Of a stretch of 64,000 nucleotides of DNA, positions 18,212 to 27,499 are shown piece after piece. The first letter of the stretch is position 1. Each line of letters opens with the position of its first letter. The DNA is from Rhizobiaceae bacterium. Lineage in GTDB: Bacteria > Pseudomonadota > Alphaproteobacteria > Rhizobiales > Rhizobiaceae. The notes below the pieces were generated by a model. That model searched no databases. It had not been told where the DNA came from and saw only the letters and a program-made list of their open reading frames with translations. The stretch lies in NCBI GenBank assembly GCA_017643025.1, contig JAEPOG010000003.1, positions 248,001 through 312,000 of the forward strand. Direction: 5' to 3'. The translations under genes and the position numbers were made by a program.

Positions 18212-18721
18212 ATGAAAAGACGCGAGTTCCTTTACGGAGGCACTGGCGCCATCGCGCTTCTGGCCGGTGGAGCCGCCTTTTGGGCAAGCCGTCCGGTCGC
18301 AACCGCCCATGCTGCGGCCGAAGGCAATTTCGAGATCACCAAGACGGAAGCAGAGTGGCGAGCGCTGCTGACGCCGAACCAATTCGCCGTCCTGCGCGAG
18401 GAGGCGACCGAGCGCCCCTTCACAAGCCCGCTCAACGACGAAAAGCGGGCCGGCATTTTTCACTGCGCCGGTTGCGACCTCCCCGTTTACTCTTCCGAGG
18501 CCAAATACGATTCTGGCACCGGATGGCCGAGCTTCTGGGAGTCGCTGCCCAATGCCATCGGCACCATGGAAGACAATTCACTCTTCATGCGCCGCACCGA
18601 ATGCCACTGCCGCCGCTGCGGCGGCCATTTCGGCCACATCTTCAACGATGGACCGCAGCCGACCGGCAAACGCCACTGCATCAACGGCATCTCACTGAGC
18701 TTCAAGCCCGCGCAGGCGTGA
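18212..18721 (+). CDS. msrB: Tat-exported peptide-methionine (R)-S-oxide reductase MsrB
   Basis: MsrB reduces methionine-R-sulfoxide in proteins. The 169-residue product from the ATG at 18212 (preceded by AAAGGGAGAATTGAG) starts with KRREFLYGG and a hydrophobic stretch, a likely twin-arginine signal (about 1-36), so it would act in the periplasm. Zinc ligands are Cys85/Cys88 (HCAGC) and Cys133/Cys136 (CHCRRC). The catalytic Cys156 is in GKRHCINGISL and the GHIFNDGP motif is intact. It follows the fasciclin gene but has its own leader. Confidence 0.95.
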   Translation: MKRREFLYGGTGAIALLAGGAAFWASRPVATAHAAAEGNFEITKTEAEWRALLTPNQFAVLREEATERPFTSPLNDEKRAGIFHCAGCDLPVYSSEAKYDSGTGWPSFWESLPNAIGTMEDNSLFMRRTECHCRRCGGHFGHIFNDGPQPTGKRHCINGISLSFKPAQA

Positions 18722-18745
18722 TATCGCGACCAAAGGCGGCCGCGA

Positions 18746-19381
18746 TCAGCCGACTGCGGTAGCCACTGCTTCGCGCAGTTCAGCCAGGCCCGTGCCCGTC
18801 TCCGACGAGGTTGCGAGAACCTCCGGATAGGCGGCGGGGCGGCGTCGGATTTTCTCCACAGTGTCACTCACCAGCCTGGCGACTGCAGGCGGCTTGATCT
18901 TGTCGGTCTTGGTCAGCACGATCTGATAGGAGACGGCGGCCTTGTCGAGCAGGTCGAGCACCTCCTCGTCGTTCTTCTTGATGCCGTGGCGCGCGTCGAT
19001 AAGAACGTAGACGCGCTTCAGCGTTACCCGGCCGCGCAGATAGTCGAGCACCAGCCGGGTCCACTTCTCGACCGTTTCCTTGGGCGCCTTTGCGTAGCCG
19101 TAGCCCGGCATGTCGACCAGCGCCATCGGAGGCAGGTCGCCCGGCTCGCCGGAATGCCCGTCAGGCACGAAGTAGTTGAGCTCCTGCGTGCGGCCCGGCG
19201 TGTTCGACGTGCGCGCCAGCCCCTTGCGGGAAAGCAGCGCGTTGATCAGCGACGACTTGCCGACATTCGACCGGCCGGCGAAGGCGATCTCCGGCGGCCC
19301 CTCCGGCGGCAGGAACTTCATCGACGGTACGCCGCGGATGAACACCCATGGCCGCGTGAACAGGGTCGTCGCGTCGTTCAC
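18746..19381 (-). CDS. engB: ribosome biogenesis GTPase EngB (YsxC/YihA)
   Basis: EngB is a GTPase that helps assemble the large ribosomal subunit and supports division. The G1 motif GRSNVGKSS is at residues 36-44, G3 as DMPGYG and G4 as LTKTDK. The likely start is a GTG at 19381 overlapping the stop of the upstream acetyltransferase gene (GTGA), giving 211 residues. Position near yidC, rnpA and argB is the usual rhizobial neighbourhood. Confidence 0.95.
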   Translation of the reverse strand: MNDATTLFTRPWVFIRGVPSMKFLPPEGPPEIAFAGRSNVGKSSLINALLSRKGLARTSNTPGRTQELNYFVPDGHSGEPGDLPPMALVDMPGYGYAKAPKETVEKWTRLVLDYLRGRVTLKRVYVLIDARHGIKKNDEEVLDLLDKAAVSYQIVLTKTDKIKPPAVARLVSDTVEKIRRRPAAYPEVLATSSETGTGLAELREAVATAVG

Positions 19382-20016
19382 GCGGCGGCCTCGAGCGCGT
19401 CGATGTCGGCGCCGCGGATGGCGTTGAGATTGCGCGTGATCTTCTCCGCGTCCCAGTCCCACCAGGCGATGTCAAGCAGCCGGCGCACAATGCCGGCGTC
19501 GTAGCGCATCTTGACCACTTCGGCGGCATTACCGGCGACGATGGCATAAGGCGGTACGTCGCGGGTCACGACCGAGCGTGCAGCGACGATCGCGCCATCG
19601 CCGATGGTGACGCCGGGCATGATGACGGCCTCCATGCCGATCCAGACGTCGTTCTTCACTATCGTGTCGCCGCGCACCTCGCGCTCCCAGGTGCTGACGT
19701 CGAAACCCTTCTCCCAGCCATGCCCGAATATGTTGAACGGGTATGTGGAGAAGCCCGACATCGCATGGTTGGCGCCGTTCATGATGAAGCGCGCGCCTTC
19801 GGCGATGGCGCAGAAGCGGCCGATGATCAGCTTGTCGCCGATGAACTCGTAGTGATGCAGCACGCATTCCGACTGGAAGCGGTCGGGACCTTCGGGGCTG
19901 TCATAATAGGTGTATTCGCCGATCTCGATGTTCGGGGCGTCCACCAGCGCCTTCAGAAAGCCGACGCGCGGATGCATCTCGATCGGATGTTTGATCTCGG
20001 GTTTGGGTCCGTACAT
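19378..20016 (-). CDS. CatB-related (XAT) O-acetyltransferase
   Basis: The 212-residue product from the ATG at 20016, preceded by GCAGGAAGGAGAGCTC, is a hexapeptide-repeat acetyltransferase of the xenobiotic (Vat/CatB) type. The hexapeptide region is seen as [20 protein letters not shown] with [21 protein letters not shown]. The catalytic His is probably in the [16 protein letters not shown] motif. The substrate is unknown and need not be an antibiotic. It overlaps engB by 4 bp, so the two are translationally coupled, and lies between engB and yidC. Confidence 0.92.
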   Translation of the reverse strand: MYGPKPEIKHPIEMHPRVGFLKALVDAPNIEIGEYTYYDSPEGPDRFQSECVLHHYEFIGDKLIIGRFCAIAEGARFIMNGANHAMSGFSTYPFNIFGHGWEKGFDVSTWEREVRGDTIVKNDVWIGMEAVIMPGVTIGDGAIVAARSVVTRDVPPYAIVAGNAAEVVKMRYDAGIVRRLLDIAWWDWDAEKITRNLNAIRGADIDALEAAA

Positions 20017-20090
20017 GAGCTCTCCTTCCTGCGCCGTCCGGCGAGCCGTGGGACTGCGTTTTCGATTATCGCTTCTGTTGCGGGCAAGCA

Positions 20091-20114
20091 AAAGCCCCGC
20101 CGAAGCGGGGCTTT
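20091..20114 (-). terminator. stem-loop after yidC
   Basis: A perfect 10-bp stem (AAAGCCCCGC, loop CGAA, GCGGGGCTTT on the plus strand) lies 17 bp beyond the yidC stop. On the minus strand it reads with a stable TTCG loop and ends in CTTTTG. It probably ends the rpmH-rnpA-yidC transcript before the acetyltransferase gene. Confidence 0.82.
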
Positions 20115-20131
20115 GCGGATTGGCGAGCGTG

Positions 20132-21931
20132 CTATTCCGCCGGCGTTGGCTTCTTCTTGAACATTCCCATGAGGTTGTCCCAGAGCTCGATCTTGGCGCC
20201 TTGCCGCTTCATGATCACGCCCTGCTGCAGGATGGAAAGGAAGTTGTTCCATGCCCAGTAGATGACCAGCCCGGCCGGGAATGTCGCCAGCATGAAGGTG
20301 AACACCACCGGCATCCAGTTGAAGATCATCGCCTGGGTCGGGTCCGGCGGCGTCGGGTTCATGCGCATCTGCAGGAACATCGTGATGCCCATGAGCAGCG
20401 GCCACACGCCGATCAGAAGGAAGCCCGGCACATCATAAGGCAGCAGGCCGAAGAGATTGAAGATCGAGGTCGGGTCCGGTGCTGAAAGGTCCTGGATCCA
20501 GCCGAAGAACGGCGCATGCCGCATCTCGATGGTGACGTAGAGTACCTTGTAGAGCGCGAAGAAGACCGGGATCTGGATCAGGATCGGCCAGCAGCCAGCC
20601 AGCGGATTGATCTTCTCCTTCTTGTACAGCTCCATCATCGCCTGCTGCTGCTTCATCTTGTCGTCCGCGTATTTTTCGCGGATTTCCAGCATGGCGGGCT
20701 GCATTTTTTTCATGTTCGCCATCGACTTGTAGGACTTGTTGGCGAGCGGGAAGAAGATTGCCTTGACCACCACCGTCGTAGCGAGAATGGCGAGCCCGAA
20801 ATTGCCCAGCAGGTGATAGAGCCAGTCGATCAGGTAGAAGACCGGCTTGGTGATGAAGTAGAACCAGCCCCAGTCGATCAGCAGGTCGAACTGCCTGATT
20901 TCGTACGCTTCCTCGTAAGCGTCGATCTTCGCCACTTCCTTGGCCCCGGCGAAGAAGCGGCGCTCGACGGTCGCTGTCGCGCCGGCTTCGACGGTGACCG
21001 GGCTGCCGACATAGGCGGCCTGGTAGCGTGGGTTGTTGTCGGACGTGAAGTAGGAATAGGTGGGCTGGAACGATCCAGCCTCCGGCACCAGCGCAACCGC
21101 CCAGTATTTGTCGGTGAAGCCCAGCCAGCCGTCATTGGACACGCCGGGCTTGATCTGTCCGGTCTCGTGCAGGTCGTCATAGTCGATCTCCTGCAGGCCT
21201 TCCTCGCCGGTCACGCCGATCAGGCCTTCATGCAGGATGTAGATGCCGACGGTCTCCGGCTCGCCAAAGCGCATCGTGCGCCCGTAACCGGTCAGGGTCG
21301 CGGCCTCGGCGCCCGTATTTTCGATCGTGTCGGTGACCGTAAACATGTAGTCGCCATCGACCGCGATAGTGCGGTTGAAGGTGAGGCCCGCTTCGTTGGT
21401 GTAGGTCAGCGTGACGGGTGTCGAAGGCGTCAGCACCTGATCGCCGTCGATGGACCAGGTGGTTTCGTTGTTGGGTACGGAACCTGCATCGGCGCCGCCG
21501 GAATAGCCCATTTCAACGAAGTAGCCGTTCGGTGTGCCGGCCGGCTTCAGGAGTTCGACGTTCGGCGAGTCGCGTTTGGCCGTGACCCGGTAGTCCTTGA
21601 GCACCAAATCGTCGAGCCGCGCGCCCGTCAGGTTGATCGACCCGGAAAGCCGCGGCGTGTCAATCGGCACGCGTCCGCCGGAGGCAATCGCGGCTTCGCG
21701 TTCATCGGCCTGAACTTCACCCGGCGCAGCCGCGCCGGGCAGGTCTCCCGGGGCGGAAGGTGTCGGCAGTTCGGAGGACTGGGCAGGCGCCTGCGCTTCC
21801 TGCTGCGCCGCTTCGATCTGGGCTGCGTTCCTTTCCGCTTCGATGCGCGGGTTCATGTAGAACACCTGCCAGAGCGTCAGGATCGCCACCGAAAGCGCAA
21901 TCGTGATGAAGAAATTGCGATTGTTGTCCAT
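20132..21931 (-). CDS. yidC: membrane protein insertase YidC
   Basis: YidC inserts and folds inner-membrane proteins, alone or with Sec. The 599-residue protein has an N-terminal membrane segment (about 6-24), a proline-rich linker, a large periplasmic P1 domain (about 65-345), and a cluster of membrane segments from about 365 onward. The coiled cytoplasmic loop (KSYKSMANMKKMQPAMLEIR) and the later IFNWMPVVFTFMLATFPAGL segment are typical of YidC/Oxa1. Length and layout match alphaproteobacterial YidC. Confidence 0.97.
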   Translation of the reverse strand: MDNNRNFFITIALSVAILTLWQVFYMNPRIEAERNAAQIEAAQQEAQAPAQSSELPTPSAPGDLPGAAAPGEVQADEREAAIASGGRVPIDTPRLSGSINLTGARLDDLVLKDYRVTAKRDSPNVELLKPAGTPNGYFVEMGYSGGADAGSVPNNETTWSIDGDQVLTPSTPVTLTYTNEAGLTFNRTIAVDGDYMFTVTDTIENTGAEAATLTGYGRTMRFGEPETVGIYILHEGLIGVTGEEGLQEIDYDDLHETGQIKPGVSNDGWLGFTDKYWAVALVPEAGSFQPTYSYFTSDNNPRYQAAYVGSPVTVEAGATATVERRFFAGAKEVAKIDAYEEAYEIRQFDLLIDWGWFYFITKPVFYLIDWLYHLLGNFGLAILATTVVVKAIFFPLANKSYKSMANMKKMQPAMLEIREKYADDKMKQQQAMMELYKKEKINPLAGCWPILIQIPVFFALYKVLYVTIEMRHAPFFGWIQDLSAPDPTSIFNLFGLLPYDVPGFLLIGVWPLLMGITMFLQMRMNPTPPDPTQAMIFNWMPVVFTFMLATFPAGLVIYWAWNNFLSILQQGVIMKRQGAKIELWDNLMGMFKKKPTPAE

Positions 21932-21942
21932 CGAGGATTCCT

Positions 21943-22290
21943 TCAGCCCGTTCTGCGCATCCGGCGTGAAAGTTCGTTCTTGAGCTCGCCGAACGGCACA
22001 TCAAGCACGTCGCCGCGACCCACGATCACATAGTCGTTGCCTGCCGCCATGTCATCGGCTGCATGGCTGCGAATTGCCTCTCGCAGGCGTCTGCGTATGC
22101 GGTTTCTTGTCACCGCGTTGCCGACCTTTTTCGTAACCGTGAGGCCAAAGCGTGGCGGGCCGCCGTCATTCCGGTCCAGAACTTCAAGGAGAAACAGACG
22201 CCCGCGGCGCTTTTCGCCTTTACGGACTGCAAGAAACTCGGCCCGCTTCCGAAGCGTGACGGGCAGGCTTCGGCGCGCCCGTGGGGTCAA
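21943..22290 (-). CDS. rnpA: ribonuclease P protein component RnpA
   Basis: RnpA is the protein subunit of RNase P, which matures tRNA 5' ends. The RNase P motif [26 protein letters not shown] is present (read here in shorter parts: [18 protein letters not shown]). The start is uncertain: a TTG at 22290 gives 115 residues, close to the family length. A TTG at 22356 would give 137 residues but would overlap rpmH by 44 bp. Neither has a strong ribosome binding site. The gene lies 11 bp before yidC. Confidence 0.9.
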   Translation of the reverse strand: MTPRARRSLPVTLRKRAEFLAVRKGEKRRGRLFLLEVLDRNDGGPPRFGLTVTKKVGNAVTRNRIRRRLREAIRSHAADDMAAGNDYVIVGRGDVLDVPFGELKNELSRRMRRTG

Positions 22291-22312
22291 CGGTTCCGGC
22301 TTCCGGGCCGGA

Positions 22313-22447
22313 TCAGGCGCTGAGCCGCTTGCGGCCGCGATTGCGACGCGCGGCAACGACCTTGCGGCCGCCGGTGGTGGCCATGCGCGCGCGGAAGCCG
22401 TGGCGCCGCTTGCGGACGAGCTTGGACGGTTGATAGGTACGCTTCAT
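22313..22447 (-). CDS. rpmH: 50S ribosomal protein L34
   Basis: The 44-residue protein starts [20 protein letters not shown] and ends GRKRLSA, the invariant L34 pattern with very high Lys/Arg content. It heads the rpmH-rnpA-yidC transcript, with a strong promoter upstream. Confidence 0.98.
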   Translation of the reverse strand: MKRTYQPSKLVRKRRHGFRARMATTGGRKVVAARRNRGRKRLSA

Positions 22448-22571
22448 TTGTTTCGATACCGCGGCGTGCGGCCCTTCTTGAATCTGACTCTAAAGAGCAG
22501 GAGCGTTTTTGGTTCAGGCTTCCCGTGCGCAACAACACTTGCGCCGGACGGGGACGCCCGAGCGTGCGCGG

Positions 22572-22600
22572 CTTATAGAAATAGCGCCTCGCCGAGTCAA
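22572..22600 (-). promoter_or_regulatory. predicted sigma-70-type promoter for rpmH
   Basis: On the minus strand TTGACT (22600-22595) and TATAAG (22577-22572) are separated by exactly 17 bp. This would start transcription about 120 bp before the rpmH start, giving a leader of that length. Confidence 0.7.
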
Positions 22601-22729
22601 TTGTCGGTTTGCTTGTGGTTGCCCGCATTGTCACGTCACGGTGATGGCGAGCAGGTGCCCGCTCAAAACGCAGTGAGACCTGCCACAGCAGGCTTGTACG
22701 GATGCCGCCGAACAGTCAGTTGGAGATGT

Positions 22730-23575
22730 ATGGGTTCAAGAGCACAGAATGCCGGACAAGCGGCCGTCGTCGACCGCCGCATGATGCTGACCGGCGCGGC
22801 GGCGCTGGCGGCAACCGTCGCGATGACGCGGCACTCCACGTCTTCACAGACGGGAAGATTCAGGCCGCGCGGAACCGGCGGCACGAGTCATGCGGCGTTC
22901 GACAGATTGCTTCGCCGCTACGTCGTCCCGGACGGCCGTGGCTACAACGCAGTCGATTATCGCCGCTTTCGCGCCGAGGCTCTGCCTGAGTTGCGGGCAT
23001 ATCTTGATGGTTTGCAGGCCGCCGTTCCATCGGCCTTCTCGCGCGCCGAGGCACATGCCTACTGGATCAACCTCTACAATGCCAAGACGCTCGAAATCGT
23101 CCTGGACCGCTATCCTGTCCGCTCGATCCGCGACATAAACCTTGGCGGCAGCGGGCTCTTTGGCCGCGGGCCATGGTCGAAAGCCGTCGTGGAGGTAGAA
23201 GGCACAGACCTTTCTCTCGACGACATCGAACATGAGATCGTTCGACCGATCTTCGGCGATCCGTTGAGCCATTATGGACTGAACTGTGCCTCCTATTCCT
23301 GTCCAAACCTTGCCGGGACGGCATATACTGGGTCGAATGTTCAAGCTCTTCTGGCGGCCGGTGCTGCTGCCTACGTCAACCATCCGAGGGGCGTCGCAGT
23401 CGAAGACCGGCGCATAACAGCGTCCAAGGTCTATTCGTGATATGCGGGTGATTTCGGCGGGCGAGGCGGCCTCAAGCCCCACTGGCTCGCTTTCGCGGAC
23501 CCGGAGCAGGCCGCCAAGATCGCATCTGCAACTCTCGCCGGCTTCGACTATGATTGGCGGCTCAATGAAGTCTGA
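22730..23575 (+). pseudogene. DUF547 protein gene with an in-frame TGA at 23438-23440
   Basis: The frame from the ATG at 22730 encodes a protein with a possible Tat-like leader (DRRMMLTGAAALAATVAM) and then a DUF547 domain: YVVPDGRGYNAVDY, AYWINLYNAKTLEIV and HYGLNCASYSCPNL. The frame stops at TGA after SKVYS, exactly where family members have a Trp. It then continues in the same frame with YAGDFGG and ends FDYDWRLNEV at 23573-23575, the normal DUF547 C-terminus. One base (TGG to TGA) explains the break. It could be a nonsense mutation, a base-call error, or readthrough. The gene overlaps the next one by 11 bp. Confidence 0.87.
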
Positions 23576-24335
23576 TGAGATCATGGCATCCGGCGAGACT
23601 GACGAAAACGGTTCGACCGGCAAGTCGGGCGTCTGGCGCTATGTCCCCCTACTGGTGGTCGCGGCAGGCCTCGCCTTCGGCTACGCCATGGGCTGGCATC
23701 GCTATTTCAGCCTCACCTTCCTGTCCGAAAGCAGCGAGATGCTGCGGGCGCGGGTTGATGCCTGGCCGGTGATGGCGCCCGCGATCTTCTTTGCCGCCTA
23801 TGTCCTCGCTGTCGCCTTCTCGTTTCCCGCCGCTTCGGTCCTCACCATATTCGGCGGCTTCCTCTTCGGCTGGTTCGCCGGCGGACTGATGGTAGCGTTT
23901 GCGGCGACGCTGGGAGCGACCATACTTTTCGTGGCGGCGAGCAGCGCGTTCGGAGGGGCCCTTCGCAAGCGGGTCAGCGGCCGTGCTGCCCGCCTGGCTC
24001 AGGGCTTCGAGGACAATGCCTTCGGTTATCTGCTTGCATTGCGCCTGGCGCCCGTCTTCCCGTTCTTCGTCGTCAACATCGCGCCGGCCCTGTTCAATGT
24101 CCCTGTGCGCACCTATGTGGCCGCGACCTTCATCGGCATCCTGCCCGGCACCTTCGCTTATGCCTGGCTGGGCCAGGGCGTCGGCAGCGTGCTGGATGCG
24201 GCGCGGGCGGCGGGCGAAGAGCCATCCGTTGCCGATCTTGTTACCTGGCAGATCACTCTTGCCTTCTTCCTGCTTGCGCTTGTGGCGGCCATTCCGACCG
24301 TCGTAAGGAGCCTGCGCGGCCGGTTGACCCGCTGA
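23565..24335 (+). CDS. TVP38/TMEM64 (VTT domain) membrane protein
   Basis: The product (about 256 residues from the ATG at 23565; an ATG at 23583 is also possible) has five or six membrane segments and the VTT-domain motif FSFPAASVLTIFGGFLFG followed by ATLGATILFVAAS. The family resembles DedA flippases, though activity of this branch is not proven. It overlaps the DUF547 frame and is followed at 25 bp by a flavin disulfide reductase, a gene order seen repeatedly with DUF547 and VTT genes. Confidence 0.88.
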   Translation: MKSDEIMASGETDENGSTGKSGVWRYVPLLVVAAGLAFGYAMGWHRYFSLTFLSESSEMLRARVDAWPVMAPAIFFAAYVLAVAFSFPAASVLTIFGGFLFGWFAGGLMVAFAATLGATILFVAASSAFGGALRKRVSGRAARLAQGFEDNAFGYLLALRLAPVFPFFVVNIAPALFNVPVRTYVAATFIGILPGTFAYAWLGQGVGSVLDAARAAGEEPSVADLVTWQITLAFFLLALVAAIPTVVRSLRGRLTR

Positions 24336-24360
24336 CGGCAGGCCCAAGGAGGCGGAAACG

Positions 24361-25788
24361 ATGACGACTGTCCTGAAGCCCGACATCTGCGTTATAGGCG
24401 CCGGCTCCGGCGGCCTCTCCGTTGCCGCTGCCTGTGCGGCGTTCGGTGTGCCGGTCGTGCTCATAGAAAAGGGCAAGATGGGCGGCGACTGCCTCAACTA
24501 TGGCTGCGTGCCGTCGAAGGCGATGATCGCCGCCGGCAAGCAGGCGCAGTCGATGCGCCGCGCAGCGAAATTCGGCATCGCCGATGTCGATCCCGATATC
24601 GATTTCAGGAAGGTCAACAAGCACATCCATTCGGTGATCGAAGCCATCGCACCCAATGACTCCGTCGAGCGCTTCACCGCGCTTGGCGTCCGGGTCATCC
24701 AGGCGGAGGCGAAGTTCAGGGACAGGCGCACCGTTGTAGCCGGCGAGTTCGAAATCAGGGCGCGCCGGTTCGTGATCGCCACAGGATCGTCGGCGCTGGT
24801 GCCGCCCATTCCCGGTCTCGACAAGGTAGACTACTTCACCAACGAGACGATCTTCGAGCAGACGCGCCGCCCGGGGCATCTCTTGATCATTGGCGGCGGG
24901 CCGATCGGTATGGAACTGGCCCAGGCGCATCGCCGCCTCGGCAGCGAGGTCACCGTGATCGAAGCGGCAAACGCGCTCGGCAAGGAAGATCCGGAGCTTG
25001 CAGCCATCGCGCTCGGGCGGCTGCGCCGGGAAGGCATCGCCATTCGCGAGCAGGCCAAGGTCGTCAAGGTGGAGAAGCGCGGCAAGACCGGTCTGCGCGT
25101 CCATGTCGAGAGTGAGACGGGCCGCGAAACTATTGATGGTACGCACCTGCTGGTGGCGGTCGGGCGCGCGGCGAATGTGGCCGGCCTCGGCCTGCAGGAA
25201 GCGGGCATCGCTCACGACCGGGGAGGCATCAAGGTCACAGACAAGCTGCGAACATCCAACCGCAAGGTCTACGCCATCGGCGATGTCGCAGGCGGCCTGC
25301 AGTTCACCCACGTCGCCGGCTATCATGCCGGCCTTGTCGTTCGGGCGCTGTTGTTCCGGCTGCCGGCGAGGGAGAACCGCGGTATCATTCCGCGCGTTAC
25401 CTTCACCGATCCGGAGATCGCGCAGGTCGGCCTCACCGAAGCGGAGGCGATGAAGGCGCACGGCCGTGTGTCTGTGTTGCGCTGGCCTTATGCCGAAAAC
25501 GATCGCGCACAGGCCGAACGCAAGACGGAAGGCTTCATCAAGGTGCTGGCCGGCAAGAAGGGCCGCATTCTCGGCGTCGGCATTGTCGGCGCCAATGCCG
25601 GCGAGATGATCAATGTCTGGGCGCTGGCGTTGTCGAAGGGGCTGATGCTGCGCGACATGACGGCCTATGTTCCGCCCTACCCGACGATGACAGAAATTGG
25701 CAAACGGGCCGCTATCGCCTATTTTGCCCCGGCAACGCGCAAGCCTTGGATCCGGCGTCTCATCGCCTTTCTGCGCCGCTTCGGCTGA
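24361..25788 (+). CDS. FAD-dependent pyridine nucleotide-disulfide oxidoreductase (mercuric reductase/dihydrolipoamide dehydrogenase-like)
   Basis: The 475-residue protein has an N-terminal FAD-binding motif (CVIGAGSGGLS) and the redox-active pair Cys44/Cys49 in GGDCLNYGCVPSK. It also has the NAD-binding GGGPIGMELAQAH motif and the second FAD motif VYAIGDVAGG. The C-terminal dimer domain ends YPTMTEIGKRAAI, then a basic hydrophobic tail IRRLIAFLRRFG that may touch the membrane. It lacks the C-terminal Cys pair of true mercuric reductase, so mercury reduction is unlikely. It shares an operon with the DUF547 and TVP38 genes. Confidence 0.93.
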   Translation: MTTVLKPDICVIGAGSGGLSVAAACAAFGVPVVLIEKGKMGGDCLNYGCVPSKAMIAAGKQAQSMRRAAKFGIADVDPDIDFRKVNKHIHSVIEAIAPNDSVERFTALGVRVIQAEAKFRDRRTVVAGEFEIRARRFVIATGSSALVPPIPGLDKVDYFTNETIFEQTRRPGHLLIIGGGPIGMELAQAHRRLGSEVTVIEAANALGKEDPELAAIALGRLRREGIAIREQAKVVKVEKRGKTGLRVHVESETGRETIDGTHLLVAVGRAANVAGLGLQEAGIAHDRGGIKVTDKLRTSNRKVYAIGDVAGGLQFTHVAGYHAGLVVRALLFRLPARENRGIIPRVTFTDPEIAQVGLTEAEAMKAHGRVSVLRWPYAENDRAQAERKTEGFIKVLAGKKGRILGVGIVGANAGEMINVWALALSKGLMLRDMTAYVPPYPTMTEIGKRAAIAYFAPATRKPWIRRLIAFLRRFG

Positions 25789-25818
25789 GGCACGCGCCAC
25801 GCGCCGGAGACGAAATGC

Positions 25819-27306
25819 ATGCCCGGTAACGACGATACTGGCGGAGACCAGCAGACGAGCGAACGGCGCGACGTGCCGCTGACGCGCGGCCTGTCGACCA
25901 AGCTACTTCTTCTGACGGCGCTCTTCGTCATGATCGCCGAAGTGCTGATCTTCCTGCCTTCTGTCGCCAATTTCCGCCTGCAATGGCTGAGCGAACGCCT
26001 GGGCACGGCCGCGTCCGTCGCCACGGTGCTCATGCACGCCGATCCCGACGATCTTTCGCAAGTGGCGCAGGAGGACGTTTTGATGTCGCTCGGCGCCAAG
26101 GCGATAGCCGTACGCGACGAGGGGGAGTCGCGCCTGCTCGTCGTCTCTGAGATGCCGCCGGTCGTCGATACCCATATCGATCTCGGTGCTACCGGCCCGA
26201 TGCTGGCGATCGCCGGCGCCCTCGATACGCTGTTCTATGGCGGCGACGAAATGCTGCGCGTCACCGGCCCGGTCGGCGATAGCGACAAGGAATTCGAGCT
26301 AATCATCCCCGACACGCAGCTGCGCTTCGCCATGCTCATCTTTGCGCGCAACGTTGCCGCGCTGTCGCTGATCATTTCGCTCATCACGGCGACGCTGGTC
26401 TTCTACGCCATCAACCGCATCATGATCCGCCCGGTGCGGATGATGACCCGCTCGATGCTTGCCTTCGCCCAGGCGCCCGAGGATACCGGCCGCATCATCA
26501 GGCCGCAGGGCCGTTCCGACGAACTTGGCGTGGCGGAGCGCGAACTGGCGAGCATGCAGCAGACGATGCAGCGCACGCTGGCTGAGCAAAAGCACCTGGC
26601 TGATCTCGGTCTCGCCGTTTCCAAGATCAATCATGACATGCGCAACATCCTGGCCTCGGCGCAGCTTATCTCGGACCGGCTGCGCATGGTGAAGGACCCA
26701 ACGGTGCAGACCTTTGCGCCCAAGCTGGTGCGCGCCATCGACCGCGCGGTGGCCTATTCGGAAGGCGTGCTTGCCTACGGGCGAACGCAGGAGGCGCCGC
26801 CGGCGCGCCGCCGTGTAAGGCTGCGCATGCTGGCCGACGACGTGATCGGCCTGCTCGGCATCGATGCTTCGCTCGGCGTGGAATTCGTTAACGCGGTACC
26901 CGTCGATCTGGAAGTGGACGCCGATGCCGAGCAGCTGTTCAGGGTGTTGACCAATCTCGGCCGGAACGCGGTTCAGGCAATGGCGGCCGATACCGAGGAG
27001 GCGCTGGTGCGGCGGCTCACGATCGGAGCGGAACGCCAGGGCGCCGTGTGCCGCATAACCGTATCCGACACCGGCCCCGGCCTACCGAAGAAGGCGAGGG
27101 AAAACCTCTTCGCCGCCTTCAGAGGCGCGGCGCGAAGCGGCGGCACCGGGCTGGGACTGGCGATCGCCAGCGAGCTGGTGCGCGCCCATGGCGGCACACT
27201 GGAGCTGGTTGAGAGCAAGGGCGGCAGCACGGTCTTTGCGATCTCGATCCCCGACCAGCCGGTCAGTCTGGAAGAGGCGCGCAACGCGATGCGCCGCCCC
27301 GCCTGA
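25819..27306 (+). CDS. sensor histidine kinase
   Basis: The 495-residue protein has two membrane segments (about 25-50 and 175-200) flanking a periplasmic sensor domain of about 120 residues. A HAMP linker follows (IMIRPVRMMTRSMLAFAQ, 201-218). The phospho-acceptor is His272 in SKINHDMRNILAS. ATPase motifs are LTNLGRNAVQAM (N-box), SDTGPGLPKKARENLF (G1/F) and GGTGLGLAIASELV (G2). No response regulator lies next to it, so its partner is encoded elsewhere. The gene is 30 bp after the reductase and may be in the same transcript. Confidence 0.94.
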   Translation: MPGNDDTGGDQQTSERRDVPLTRGLSTKLLLLTALFVMIAEVLIFLPSVANFRLQWLSERLGTAASVATVLMHADPDDLSQVAQEDVLMSLGAKAIAVRDEGESRLLVVSEMPPVVDTHIDLGATGPMLAIAGALDTLFYGGDEMLRVTGPVGDSDKEFELIIPDTQLRFAMLIFARNVAALSLIISLITATLVFYAINRIMIRPVRMMTRSMLAFAQAPEDTGRIIRPQGRSDELGVAERELASMQQTMQRTLAEQKHLADLGLAVSKINHDMRNILASAQLISDRLRMVKDPTVQTFAPKLVRAIDRAVAYSEGVLAYGRTQEAPPARRRVRLRMLADDVIGLLGIDASLGVEFVNAVPVDLEVDADAEQLFRVLTNLGRNAVQAMAADTEEALVRRLTIGAERQGAVCRITVSDTGPGLPKKARENLFAAFRGAARSGGTGLGLAIASELVRAHGGTLELVESKGGSTVFAISIPDQPVSLEEARNAMRRPA

Positions 27307-27422
27307 CTGGAATTGCGGCGGCGAACAAATGCCCCGCTTGCATTTCACACGGTCAATCGCTAGGTAGCCCATTCGCTGGCGCAAGCCCGCGAACAGGCCG
27401 CCGCTTCAATGCAGGCGGCCGG

Positions 27423-27499
27423 GCGCCCGTAGCTCAGCTGGATAGAGCACCAGACTACGAATCTGGGGGTCAGAGGTTCGAATCCTTTCGGGCGCGCCA
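27423..27499 (+). tRNA. tRNA-Arg (anticodon ACG)
   Basis: The 77-nt sequence folds as a tRNA: acceptor stem GCGCCCG/CGGGCGC with discriminator G and encoded CCA, D-arm GCTC..GAGC, anticodon stem CCAGA/TCTGG around CTACGAA, and T-arm AGAGG-TTCGAAT-CCTTT. The anticodon ACG is at 27457-27459, decoding CGN arginine codons after editing to inosine. Its 3' half is the integration target of the element to the right. Confidence 0.98.

Noticed and set aside
20516..22033. A 505-codon plus-strand frame opposite yidC
   Set aside because: Antisense shadow without any domain; yidC is certain.
22037..22729. Long 5' extension of the DUF547 frame
   Set aside because: It runs opposite to rnpA and rpmH and has no family similarity; the start at 22730 has a GGAG and a leader.
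24361..25788. Mercuric reductase (merA)
   Set aside because: The C-terminal cysteine pair and the N-terminal heavy-metal domain are missing; no other mer genes nearby.
27337..27365. TTGCAT-17-TAGGTA promoter for the tRNA gene
   Set aside because: Spacing is right but the -10 match is poor and the distance to the tRNA is long.
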